In this document: piece after piece, positions 1-5,422 of the stretch | Layout: every line of letters begins with the position of its first letter | How positions within the stretch are numbered: position 1 is the first letter of the stretch | Source of the DNA: Pyramidobacter sp. | GTDB taxonomy: Bacteria > Synergistota > Synergistia > Synergistales > Dethiosulfovibrionaceae | Assembly: GCA_016286835.1 (NCBI GenBank) | Contig: JAEEUD010000137.1 | Span: 1-5,454 of the forward strand | DNA length: 5,454 nucleotides | Reading direction: 5' to 3' | The notes under the pieces: generated by a model | Database searches by the model: none | The model's input: the letters and a program-made list of their open reading frames with translations, nothing else | What the model was told of the DNA's origin: nothing | Program-made: the position numbers and the translations under genes

Positions 1-458
1 AGGATCATCAGCAGTCCCAGCCAGAACGGCGGGATCGATGTGAACAGCAGCGCCGAGACCATGCTCGATATGTCGATCGCCGAATACTGCTTGACGGCCG
101 AGATGATGCCGATGGGAATGCCGACGACGACAGCGATGAGCACAGCGTAGAAGGCGATGTTCAGCGTCGCCGGAAAGCGCTGAGCGATCTCCTGCGCGCA
201 GGGCATGTTGGTGCGGTACGACACTCCGAAGTCGCCGCGGAGGGCGTTGCCCATGTAACGGCCGTAGCGGACGAAGAACGGATCGTTCAGCTTCAGCTCT
301 TCGCGAAGCTTGTCGACCTCCTCCTGCGTGGCGTACTCGCCGAGCATCGAACGGGCCGGATCGCCCGGCGTCAGCTCCATGATGCAGAAGAGGATGAACG
401 ACAGTCCGACGATCACGGGTACCATCAGCAGGAGGCGCTTCCAGATGTATTTAAGCAT
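1..458 (-). CDS. ABC transporter permease, DppB/GsiC type (partial, runs off the left edge)
   Basis: This is the N-terminal 152 residues of an inner-membrane permease of the dipeptide/oligopeptide/nickel ABC importer class; the C-terminal half lies outside the window. It starts MLKYIWKRLL, followed by a hydrophobic first membrane segment (about residues 9-28). Then comes the ELTPGDPAR motif (about 28-36) that is typical right after TM1 in DppB-like proteins, a hydrophilic periplasmic stretch containing LREELKLNDP and RGDFGVSYRT, and two further membrane segments (about 100-120 and 132-152, with SIPPFWLGLL). The EAA loop that contacts the ATPase would be beyond the window. The ATG is chosen because a purine-rich GAGGGGGAAG lies just upstream. 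The gene follows the solute-binding protein gene by 101 bp with an intrinsic hairpin between them. It should form the translocation pore with a second, DppC-like permease, presumably encoded next. Family assignment is firm; the substrate is not known from the sequence. Confidence 0.93.
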   Translation of the reverse strand, partial: MLKYIWKRLLLMVPVIVGLSFILFCIMELTPGDPARSMLGEYATQEEVDKLREELKLNDPFFVRYGRYMGNALRGDFGVSYRTNMPCAQEIAQRFPATLNIAFYAVLIAVVVGIPIGIISAVKQYSAIDISSMVSALLFTSIPPFWLGLLMI

Positions 459-481
459 TGCTTCCCCCTCTTAATCTTTTT

Positions 482-524
482 AAAAAACGAACAGACGCAC
501 ATGAGCTGCGCCTGTTCGTTTTTT
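482..524 (-). terminator. Intrinsic terminator/attenuator between binding-protein and permease genes
   Basis: A perfect 13-bp inverted repeat pairs AAAAAACGAACAG (482-494) with CTGTTCGTTTTTT (512-524). The 17-nt interior can add a 3-bp CGC/GCG stem. On the minus strand the stem is followed by a run of six T. The flanking A-run makes it symmetric enough to act on both strands, but no plus-strand gene feeds into it. It sits 35 bp after the stop codon of the solute-binding protein gene and 24 bp before the permease start. The likely role is partial termination, giving more binding-protein mRNA than permease mRNA, an arrangement common in ABC importer operons. Full termination would require a separate permease promoter, and I see no good one in the short gap. 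Confidence 0.85.
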
Positions 525-559
525 GAATCAGGTTCGATTAAATGCGGATCGTGCGAAGC

Positions 560-2080
560 CTACCACTCGTAGTTGTAGACGTAGTAACGCTGCATCGGGT
601 CGGCGAAGACGCCCTTGAGGCCGGCCACGGCGGCGACGGTGCGCTTGCCGGTGTAGCAGGGCACGTAGATGCTCTCGTCGCGGACGATCTCGCAGACGCG
701 GGCGTAGTTGGCAGTGCGCGTCTTCTTGTCAAGCGCGGCACGGGCCTTGTCCAGGCACGCGTCCATCTCGGGGATATTGACGCCCATGTAGTTGGTGCCC
801 TTGCCGTTCAGCTGGCTGCTGTGCAGGAAGGGATAGGTGCAGAAGTCGGCGTCGTTGACGGAGATCGCGTGAGCGTAGAAGGTGATGTCGAACTGGGCCT
901 TGTTGAGCACGAGGTCGAACCAGCGGCCGCGATCCATAGCCTCGATCTTCATGTTGATGCCGACCTTTTTGAGCTGGGCCTGGAGCACTTCGGCGGGCTT
1001 GGTGTAGTTCGTCGCGCCGATGACGCGCATCGTCACGTTGAGACCGTTGGCGTAGCCGGCTTCGGCGAGGAGCTTCTTGGACATCTCGGGATCGTAGGCC
1101 AGGCCCTTGAAATCCTTGGGCGCCTGGGGGCACATGGGAACGATGCCGCCGTCGGTGGGATCAGCCATGCCGTTGACCGCGCCGAGGATCAGCTCTTCCT
1201 TGTCGATCGCGCGGGCCACGGCCTCGCGCACACGCTTGTCGGCGAAGGGGCCGCGGGCGTTGTTGAACGCGACGAGGAACGTGCAGGCCTGAGGCGCTTC
1301 ATAGTAGCGCAGACGAGGATCGTCCATGATGATCTGACGGTCGGAGTAATCCTGGTTGGGGACCATGCGGTCGAGCGTGCCGCTCTGCATGGCCATCAGC
1401 GCCGACATATTGTCCTTGATGATGCGGACGACATGGTGCTTGACCTTGGCTTCGCCTCTCCAGTACTCGGGGAAGGCGTCCATCGTGATGCTCTCGCCGG
1501 GGCGGCTGGTCACGTACACATAGGGGCCGGTGCCGACGGGCTTGTTGCGGCCAAAGGCAGCGGGATCGGCTTCGTAGACTTTCTTGGGCACGATCGAGGT
1601 GCTCGAGGAGACAAGGCAGCCGATGATGGGCGCGTAGGGATGCTTCAGCGTCAGCTTCACGGTCTTGTCGTCGACCTTCGTCGCTTCCTTCATGACGCTG
1701 GTGAACTTGCTCGTGAACGGCGAGGCGATGGCGGTGTTGAGCGAGAAGACCACGTCGTCGGCGGTCATCACGTCACCGTTGTGGAACTTGACGCCCTCGC
1801 GGATGGTGAAGGTCATCTCCATGCCGTCGTCACTGATCTTGTAGTCGGTGCAGAGCGCCGGCACGTACTCGCCTTCGGGACTCTCGCGGAACAGCGAGTC
1901 GAAGATCTGGTAGTGCGTCTGCCAGTCGACGAGGTCGGTGGTGCGGTAGGGGTCGTAGGTCTTCTGGTCGCCGACGTTGCGGACGGCGACAGTGTTGTTC
2001 TCCTTGCTCGCGAACGCCGCGGGGGCGAACAGAGCGGAAGCGGCCACGAACGCCGCAAGGATGCCGTACATCTTCTTCAT
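560..2080 (-). CDS. Periplasmic solute-binding protein of a peptide-type ABC transporter (SBP family 5, DppA/OppA/NikA-like)
   Basis: This 506-residue protein is the substrate-capturing component of an ABC importer. Residues 1-24 form a signal peptide: MKKMYG basic start, hydrophobic core, and cleavage probably after AFA (24). There is no lipobox Cys, so the mature protein should be soluble in the periplasm. Family-5 hallmarks are visible: a FTIREGVKFHNG block followed by TADDVVFSL (about 91-114), PVGTGPYVY (about 181-189) after a SIVPKKVYE stretch, and the usual two-lobe length of about 500 residues. ATG at 2080 is preferred over the in-frame TTG at 2083 because GGGAGGA (2087-2093) is 6 nt from the ATG but only 3 nt from the TTG. 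It follows the second RraA-like gene after 50 bp and precedes a terminator hairpin and the permease gene. Binding proteins of this family take peptides, nickel, sugars and other solutes. The linked RraA-like genes suggest the ligand may feed organic-acid metabolism, but that is inference. Confidence 0.94.
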   Translation of the reverse strand: MKKMYGILAAFVAASALFAPAAFASKENNTVAVRNVGDQKTYDPYRTTDLVDWQTHYQIFDSLFRESPEGEYVPALCTDYKISDDGMEMTFTIREGVKFHNGDVMTADDVVFSLNTAIASPFTSKFTSVMKEATKVDDKTVKLTLKHPYAPIIGCLVSSSTSIVPKKVYEADPAAFGRNKPVGTGPYVYVTSRPGESITMDAFPEYWRGEAKVKHHVVRIIKDNMSALMAMQSGTLDRMVPNQDYSDRQIIMDDPRLRYYEAPQACTFLVAFNNARGPFADKRVREAVARAIDKEELILGAVNGMADPTDGGIVPMCPQAPKDFKGLAYDPEMSKKLLAEAGYANGLNVTMRVIGATNYTKPAEVLQAQLKKVGINMKIEAMDRGRWFDLVLNKAQFDITFYAHAISVNDADFCTYPFLHSSQLNGKGTNYMGVNIPEMDACLDKARAALDKKTRTANYARVCEIVRDESIYVPCYTGKRTVAAVAGLKGVFADPMQRYYVYNYEW

Positions 2081-2086
2081 CAAAAT

Positions 2087-2093
2087 TCCTCCC
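2087..2093 (-). promoter_or_regulatory. Ribosome binding site deciding the binding-protein start
   Basis: GGGAGGA on the minus strand lies 6 nt upstream of the ATG at 2080 and only 3 nt upstream of an in-frame TTG at 2083. The spacing favours the ATG. Confidence 0.75.
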
Positions 2094-2130
2094 GTATGGA
2101 TCGTTTTTCAGCCTGCCCAGGCAGGTCGAA

Positions 2131-2811
2131 CTAATAATTGCACTCTTTCTTGACAGCCGCGATGGCCGCGTCCTTGTCGGCCTCGAAGAACTTGACGATG
2201 TCCACGTCGTCGCGGCGCAGGAACTTGTAGCCTTCCTTGGCGACGCGCTCTGCACGGCGGAGTTCGTTCTGCGTCATCTTTTCGGCCGCCTCAAGGTAGT
2301 CCATGAAGTTGTCGGGCAGCACGACCACGCCGTCGGCGTCGCCGAAGACGATGTCGCCCGGGCGGACTACCGCGCCGCCGCACTGCACGGGGATACCGAC
2401 TTCGCCGTTGGTACCGGTGCACAGCGTCGTCACGGGCGAAAAGCCGGTGCAGAAGACGGGGAAGCCGAGACGCTCAAGGCCGAGGCGGTCGGTGCAGGGT
2501 CCGTCGACGACAAGGCCGCCGAGCTCGCGGTGCTTCATCATCAGCACAAGCTGGTCGCCGGCGGGAGCGAAGATATCCTCGCTCCCGCGGTCGACGACGA
2601 TGATGTCGCCCTTTTCGGCTTTCATGATCGCGTAGTACAGGGCAGAGCCGTCGCGTTCGGTCATGCGCACCGTGTAAGCGGGGCCGAGCATCTTCATGTG
2701 CGGCTCGACGGGCTTGATGCGCGGGTGCATGAAGCCATGCTCAAGATGGTGCCCGAACTGGGCGGGGGCGGTGAACATGATGCGGTCGTAAAGTTCTTTC
2801 GTCAGTTTCAT
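2131..2811 (-). CDS. RraA-family protein 2 (HMG/oxaloacetate aldolase-like fold), downstream tandem copy
   Basis: This 226-residue cytosolic protein has the RraA / 4-hydroxy-4-methyl-2-oxoglutarate aldolase-like fold, often mis-annotated as demethylmenaquinone methyltransferase. Visible family motifs are GPAYTVR (43-49), KGDIIVVDR (67-75), GLVVDGPCTD (99-108), FPVFCTGFSP (117-126) and PGDIVFGDADGVVVLP (151-166). HMG/CHA aldolases have an Arg-Asp pair after DGxx; here it is Thr107-Asp108, so the metal-linked Asp is kept but the catalytic Arg is not. No signal peptide or membrane segment is seen. ATG 2811 is chosen over the longer in-frame start at 2838 because AAGGAGG (2821-2827) sits 9 nt upstream and the extension MSLLRRRRK simply reads through it. 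That Shine-Dalgarno overlaps the stop codon of the preceding paralogue (14 bp between the genes), implying translational coupling. It is roughly half identical to that paralogue by hand alignment. It may cleave or tautomerise a keto-acid related to the transported substrate; the exact reaction cannot be read from the sequence. Confidence 0.9.
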   Translation of the reverse strand: MKLTKELYDRIMFTAPAQFGHHLEHGFMHPRIKPVEPHMKMLGPAYTVRMTERDGSALYYAIMKAEKGDIIVVDRGSEDIFAPAGDQLVLMMKHRELGGLVVDGPCTDRLGLERLGFPVFCTGFSPVTTLCTGTNGEVGIPVQCGGAVVRPGDIVFGDADGVVVLPDNFMDYLEAAEKMTQNELRRAERVAKEGYKFLRRDDVDIVKFFEADKDAAIAAVKKECNY

Positions 2812-2820
2812 TTTCCGCCG

Positions 2821-2827
2821 CCTCCTT
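2821..2827 (-). promoter_or_regulatory. Shine-Dalgarno overlapping the upstream stop codon
   Basis: AAGGAGG on the minus strand lies 9 nt before ATG 2811 and shares bases with the TAA stop (2826-2828) of the upstream RraA-like gene. This sets the start of the second paralogue and suggests the two are translated in a coupled way. Confidence 0.8.
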
Positions 2828-3509
2828 AGTAGTGACACTCTTTTTTGAGGTCGCTCAGAGCGCCCTTGGCGCCCTTTTCAAAGAACTTGACAACGTCGAA
2901 ATCCACGCGTTTGTTGTACACCAGGCCGTTGGCGATCGCCTCGCGCTTTTTGGCCTCATCGGCGGCTTTCTTCTCGGCGATCTCGAGCAGGGGCATGTAA
3001 TCCTGCGGCACGATGATGACGCCGTCGGCGTCGCCGAAGATGATGTCGCCCGGCAGCACGGCCGCACCGCCGCACTCGATGGGGATCTGCACTTCGCCGC
3101 TGGTGCCGGTGACGTTGCTGGTCACGGGCGAGAAGCCGGTGCAGAAGACCGGGAATTTGGTCTTCGACGCTTTCAGAGCGCGGCTGTCGGTCGCGGGACC
3201 GTCGATGACGATGCCGGCCATGCCGTTGGCCTCGGCCATGATGGCAACGAACTCGCCGACGCAGGCGAACGTGTGGTCGCCCGCGCGGTCGACGACGAGC
3301 ACCGAGCCTTTGGGCGCCTTCTGGATGGCGTAGTACAGCGCCGACGAATCGCGCGCCGTGCAGCGCACCGTGTAGGCCGGGCCGATGACCTTCATCTCGT
3401 CGGTGACGGGCTTGATCTCCGGCTTCATGAAACCGTGGCTGATGAAATGTCCGATCGCGGCCGGATCGACTTTCATGAAGCGGTCGCGGATCACCTGTGA
3501 CAGTTCCAC
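2826..3509 (-). CDS. RraA-family protein 1 (HMG/oxaloacetate aldolase-like fold), upstream tandem copy
   Basis: This 227-residue protein is the first gene of the apparent operon. It carries the RraA-like motif series GPAYTVR (43-49), KGSVLVVDR (67-75), GIVIDGPATD (99-108), FPVFCTGFSP (119-128), IECGGAAVLPGD (144-155) and FGDADGVIIVP (158-168). As in its neighbour, the canonical Arg-Asp of HMG aldolases is Thr107-Asp108, and Ala111 occupies a position often acidic in active aldolases. No signal peptide is seen, so it should be cytosolic. The start is the GTG at 3509: GAGGAGGGG (3516-3524) lies 6 nt upstream, and the protein then aligns from its first residues with the downstream copy. An in-frame GTG at 3551 has no Shine-Dalgarno and lies inside a predicted leader hairpin, so it is rejected. 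The likely role is a metal-dependent lyase or related step on a small keto-acid. A binding role like that of E. coli RraA towards RNase E cannot be excluded but is not supported by context. Confidence 0.9.
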   Translation of the reverse strand: MELSQVIRDRFMKVDPAAIGHFISHGFMKPEIKPVTDEMKVIGPAYTVRCTARDSSALYYAIQKAPKGSVLVVDRAGDHTFACVGEFVAIMAEANGMAGIVIDGPATDSRALKASKTKFPVFCTGFSPVTSNVTGTSGEVQIPIECGGAAVLPGDIIFGDADGVIIVPQDYMPLLEIAEKKAADEAKKREAIANGLVYNKRVDFDVVKFFEKGAKGALSDLKKECHY

Positions 3510-3515
3510 TGTAAA

Positions 3516-3524
3516 CCCCTCCTC
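3516..3524 (-). promoter_or_regulatory. Strong Shine-Dalgarno deciding a GTG start
   Basis: GAGGAGGGG on the minus strand is 6 nt before the GTG at 3509. It supports this GTG as the start of the first RraA-like gene rather than the in-frame GTG at 3551. Confidence 0.8.
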
Positions 3525-3534
3525 GCTGGATTCT

Positions 3535-3575
3535 CTTCCGCTGTACGCCACGGGGGCGTCCGTTCAGAGCGGAAG
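3535..3575 (-). promoter_or_regulatory. Stem-loop in the 5' leader of the RraA/transporter operon
   Basis: CTTCCGCT and AGCGGAAG (3568-3575 and 3535-3542) form a perfect 8-bp inverted repeat, extendable outward by about 3 pairs including one G-U. Within it, ACGCC (3555-3559) and GGCGT (3545-3549) can form a second stem with a 5-nt loop. There is no T-run, so it is not a terminator. It lies between the predicted transcription start (about 3591) and the Shine-Dalgarno. It could stabilise the mRNA or be a regulatory leader; it matches no riboswitch class that I recognise. Confidence 0.45.
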
Positions 3576-3595
3576 AAATTAATCTGGCACTGGAA

Positions 3596-3607
3596 ACATT
3601 ATAATGT
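3596..3607. promoter_or_regulatory. Perfect 12-bp palindrome over the -10 box (candidate operator)
   Basis: ACATTATAATGT equals its own reverse complement and contains the predicted -10 hexamer. Dimeric repressors often use such sites, but an AT-rich -10 region is partly palindromic by nature, so the operator reading is tentative. Confidence 0.35.
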
Positions 3608-3626
3608 CATCACGCCATGCGCGCAA
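3598..3626 (-). promoter_or_regulatory. Sigma70-type promoter for the RraA/transporter operon
   Basis: On the minus strand a consensus -10 TATAAT (3598-3603) is preceded by exactly 17 nt and a weak -35 TTGCGC (3621-3626). Predicted transcription start is near 3591, giving a leader of about 80 nt. The -10 lies inside the perfect 12-bp palindrome ACATTATAATGT (3596-3607). The weak -35 with a perfect -10 suggests help from an activator or control by a repressor over the palindrome. Confidence 0.6.
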
Positions 3627-3659
3627 GCACGACTTTTGGGCAATTTTGCCCCGATCATC

Positions 3660-3698
3660 AAAAAAGGAGCGGGCCGCTTCGTGTGAACGGCTCGCTCC
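3660..3698 (-). terminator. Intrinsic terminator after the ankyrin-repeat gene
   Basis: On the minus strand GGAGCGAGCCG (3688-3698) pairs with CGGCCCGCTCC (3666-3676), an 11-bp GC-rich stem with one G-U pair and an 11-nt loop. A run of six T (3660-3665) follows directly. It begins 7 bp after the stop codon of the ankyrin gene, cleanly separating that unit from the RraA/transporter operon. Confidence 0.9.
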
Positions 3699-3705
3699 GT
3701 GTTGT

Positions 3706-4596
3706 TCACTTGTATTTTTCCATCTCGTCTTTCAGCGTCAGGTTCTCGACCCTGGCTTTGCTCTTGCCGGTGGCGGCGTACTGGACGATGACGAGGTGGC
3801 CGAGGTAGATGCCGGGGCCGACGCGGCGCAGGTTGTGCTCGATCAGCTTGCCGTCGACGAGCTGATAGGCGCGCCGGTTCCACGAGTCGATGTACTCCAC
3901 CGTGCCCTTGTAGCGCTTGGCTGGCGCGGCGGGAACGGGCTTCATGGCCTGCAGGATCGGATCGATGATCTCGTGGCCGCGCACGTGATACGTGGCCAGA
4001 TGGAGCGGCGTCCACTCCCGCGTGTCGAGGACGTAGGGCTCGGCGCCGTGCTCCAGCAGCAGATGGATGACGCGGGGATCCTTCGTCCAGATGGCGCTGT
4101 GCAGCACGGTGTCACGGTACGTGCCCGTGGTGCGGGCGTTCACGTCGGCGCCGGCTTCGACGAGGCAGCGCACGACATCGTACGTGTTGTTGGTGACGGC
4201 GCGGTGCAGCGGCATACTGCCGGCGTTGTTCGCCTTGTTCACGTCGGCGCCGGCGGCAATGGCGGCGCGCACTTCGTCGGCCGTGCCGCGCGCGCAGAGC
4301 GAGAAAAACGGCTCGAGCGGATCGGGCGGTCCTTCCGGCTTCAGGGCCTCGGCGACGACGGCCACGGCGCGCTCGTGGGCGATGCGCCGGGCCTCCTCGA
4401 CGGGATCGGGCTTCTTCTCCTCTGTTTTGGCCTCTTCGGCCGGCTTCGCAGCTTCCGGCTGCGGATTTTCCGCCGGCGCAGGAGCCTCCGTCGGGGCCGT
4501 ATCCGCCGGCGCAGGCGCTTCCGGCTGCGCCGTTCCGGCCGGCGCGGCGTTTTCGGGCTGCGGCGCGGGCGCTGTGTTTTTCACGTCATCGCTCAT
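3706..4596 (-). CDS. Ankyrin-repeat protein with an Ala/Pro/Glu tandem-repeat linker and an unrecognised C-terminal domain
   Basis: This 296-residue protein has three parts. Residues 1-65 are low-complexity Ala/Pro/Glu, including four 11-residue repeats at 13-56 (for example QPEAPAPADTA, PTEAPAPAENP). Residues about 93-218 hold ankyrin repeats, with AIAAGADVNKANNAG, MPLHRAV...CLVEAGADVNAR, VLHSAIW...LLLEHGAEPYVLD and a last WTPLHLATYHVRG unit. Residues about 226-296 form a compact, probably beta-rich domain (KGTVEYIDSWNRRAYQLVDG, then GPGIYLGHLVIVQY) that I do not recognise. No signal peptide or membrane segment is seen, so it is presumably cytosolic, though a secreted effector cannot be excluded. 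Start ATG 4596 has GGAGAG (4605-4610) 8 nt upstream. It has its own predicted promoter and terminator and so looks monocistronic. Ankyrin repeats mediate protein-protein contacts; the partner is unknown. GC and codon style match the neighbours. Confidence 0.92.
   Translation of the reverse strand: MSDDVKNTAPAPQPENAAPAGTAQPEAPAPADTAPTEAPAPAENPQPEAAKPAEEAKTEEKKPDPVEEARRIAHERAVAVVAEALKPEGPPDPLEPFFSLCARGTADEVRAAIAAGADVNKANNAGSMPLHRAVTNNTYDVVRCLVEAGADVNARTTGTYRDTVLHSAIWTKDPRVIHLLLEHGAEPYVLDTREWTPLHLATYHVRGHEIIDPILQAMKPVPAAPAKRYKGTVEYIDSWNRRAYQLVDGKLIEHNLRRVGPGIYLGHLVIVQYAATGKSKARVENLTLKDEMEKYK
4429..4560 (-). repeat. Four 33-bp tandem units encoding 11-residue Ala/Pro/Glu repeats
   Basis: Residues 13-56 of the ankyrin protein divide into four 11-mers: QPENAAPAGTA, QPEAPAPADTA, PTEAPAPAENP and QPEAAKPAEEA. 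The DNA is also periodic: TCCGCCGGCGCAGG occurs at 4469 and 4502 (33 bp apart) and GCTTCCGGCTGCG at 4451 and 4517 (66 bp apart) on the plus strand. The units are imperfect, so this is an aged minisatellite making a flexible linker. Confidence 0.8.
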
Positions 4597-4635
4597 GGGG
4601 TGATCTCTCCGTTGCGCTGAATTTGTTCGGCTCCT

Positions 4636-4664
4636 ATTTTAGCCGTTTCAGCCTTTTCGCTCAA
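4636..4664 (-). promoter_or_regulatory. Predicted sigma70-type promoter of the ankyrin-repeat gene
   Basis: On the minus strand TTGAGC (4659-4664) and TAAAAT (4636-4641) are separated by 17 nt, matching 4/6 and 5/6 of the consensus hexamers. The -35 lies inside the last codons of the TRIC-family gene. The start would fall near 4629, giving a leader of about 33 nt. No terminator separates the two genes, so read-through from upstream is also possible. Confidence 0.55.
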
Positions 4665-5316
4665 CTGCAAATTTAGCGCGGCGGCGCGGACGCGGATGAT
4701 AGAGCTGCCAGCCGAAAACGATCGCGCAGACTCGCAGGGCAGCGACGACGGAAAATCCCAGCCAGGCCGTCTGCGTGCCGCTCAGATGAGGGCGCGCCAG
4801 ACAGGCGGCCAGCGCGCCGCCGATCGACGCGAGCGCGTAGACGTCGGCTTTCAGCACCACAGGTACGCGCCGGGCGAGCAGATCGCGCATCACGCCGCCG
4901 CCCACGCCGGTGAGCAGGCCGAGCATGACCGGCAGCACGATCCGCGCCTGCGGCGACGTGGAAAAGCCGGCCGCCGCGCCCGTGACCGTGAAAGCGGCCA
5001 GCCCCACCGTGTCGGACAGATTGTAAAAGAACGAGAAAACGCGGCGGCTTTTGCGTGAAAACCGCGCCAGCGCAAACACGGCGCACGACAGCGCCGCCAC
5101 GGCCAGCGCCAGCACCAGCCAGACAGGGTTGGTCAGCGCGCGCGGCGGCACGGCGCCGATGAGCACGTCGCGGATCATGCCGCCGCCGACGGCCGTAAGC
5201 GAGGCCAGCACGGCCACGCCGAAAATGTCCATCCTGCGCGAAAGCGCGACGAGCGAGCCTGACAACGCGAAGGCCACCGTTCCCGCCGTTTCAAAGATCA
5301 GCCATGTGATCGACAT
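4648..5316 (-). CDS. TRIC/UPF0126 family membrane protein (YicG/YadS-like)
   Basis: This 222-residue inner-membrane protein belongs to the prokaryotic TRIC cation channel family, Pfam's UPF0126/glycine-transporter domain. It is an internal duplication: each half has a hydrophobic lead-in followed by a GGGxxRD signature, GGGMIRD (44-50) with LIGAVPP and GGGVMRD (139-145) with LLARRVP. About seven membrane segments are expected, and the length fits the family. The C-terminus is strongly basic (HPRPRRRAKFAVERKG), consistent with a cytoplasmic tail. ATG 5316 is chosen because GAGGTG (5322-5327) lies 5 nt upstream and MSITWLIFETAG is the usual family N-terminus. The in-frame extension up to 5433 adds 39 residues of non-family sequence. 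Its stop is 51 bp before the ankyrin gene, but no functional link is evident. Family members have been described as K+ or glycine transport proteins; the substrate here is unknown. Confidence 0.93.
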   Translation of the reverse strand: MSITWLIFETAGTVAFALSGSLVALSRRMDIFGVAVLASLTAVGGGMIRDVLIGAVPPRALTNPVWLVLALAVAALSCAVFALARFSRKSRRVFSFFYNLSDTVGLAAFTVTGAAAGFSTSPQARIVLPVMLGLLTGVGGGVMRDLLARRVPVVLKADVYALASIGGALAACLARPHLSGTQTAWLGFSVVAALRVCAIVFGWQLYHPRPRRRAKFAVERKG

Positions 5317-5365
5317 GCCAGCACCTCTACATTTTTTCGCGTTGAGCGCGAAAAGAGATTGACAG

Positions 5366-5394
5366 AGCATAGCACCTTTGCGCGGAAAGAACAA
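5366..5394 (-). promoter_or_regulatory. Possible promoter of the TRIC-family gene
   Basis: On the minus strand TTGTTC (5389-5394), a 17-nt spacer and TATGCT (5366-5371) resemble a sigma70 promoter, with 3/6 and 4/6 consensus matches. It lies 50 bp upstream of the chosen ATG. The match is modest and rests mainly on spacing and position. Confidence 0.4.
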
Positions 5395-5422
5395 CAAAAT
5401 CGCCGTTGCTGCCGTGATCTTT

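Noticed and set aside
2112..2125. Small inverted repeat CCTGC-CCAG-GCAGG between the second RraA-like gene and the binding-protein gene
   Set aside because: A 5-bp stem with an A-rich, not T-rich, minus-strand tail is too weak for a terminator. It could at most be a minor intercistronic hairpin.
542..2134. A 530-codon plus-strand open frame lying opposite the solute-binding protein gene
   Set aside because: It is antisense to a well-supported gene. Its Val/His/Asp/Gly-rich, motif-free translation is typical of the reverse strand of a GC-rich gene, and it has no Shine-Dalgarno.
2832..3500. A 222-codon plus-strand open frame opposite the first RraA-like gene
   Set aside because: It mirrors the minus-strand gene, has low-information composition and no recognisable domain.
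3507..3551. N-terminal extension of the first RraA-like protein from GTG 3551
   Set aside because: There is no Shine-Dalgarno, it starts within a leader hairpin, and the added residues have no counterpart in the paralogue. GTG 3509 has a strong Shine-Dalgarno.
3604..4620. A 338-codon plus-strand open frame opposite the ankyrin gene
   Set aside because: Its Arg/Gly-rich C-terminal part is the antisense of the Ala/Pro/Glu repeat. It also runs through the terminator hairpin and both flanking control regions.
4628..4645. CGGCT/AGCCG inverted repeat between the TRIC-family and ankyrin genes
   Set aside because: It has only five pairs, an 8-nt loop and no T-run. It overlaps the predicted -10 and is likely chance.
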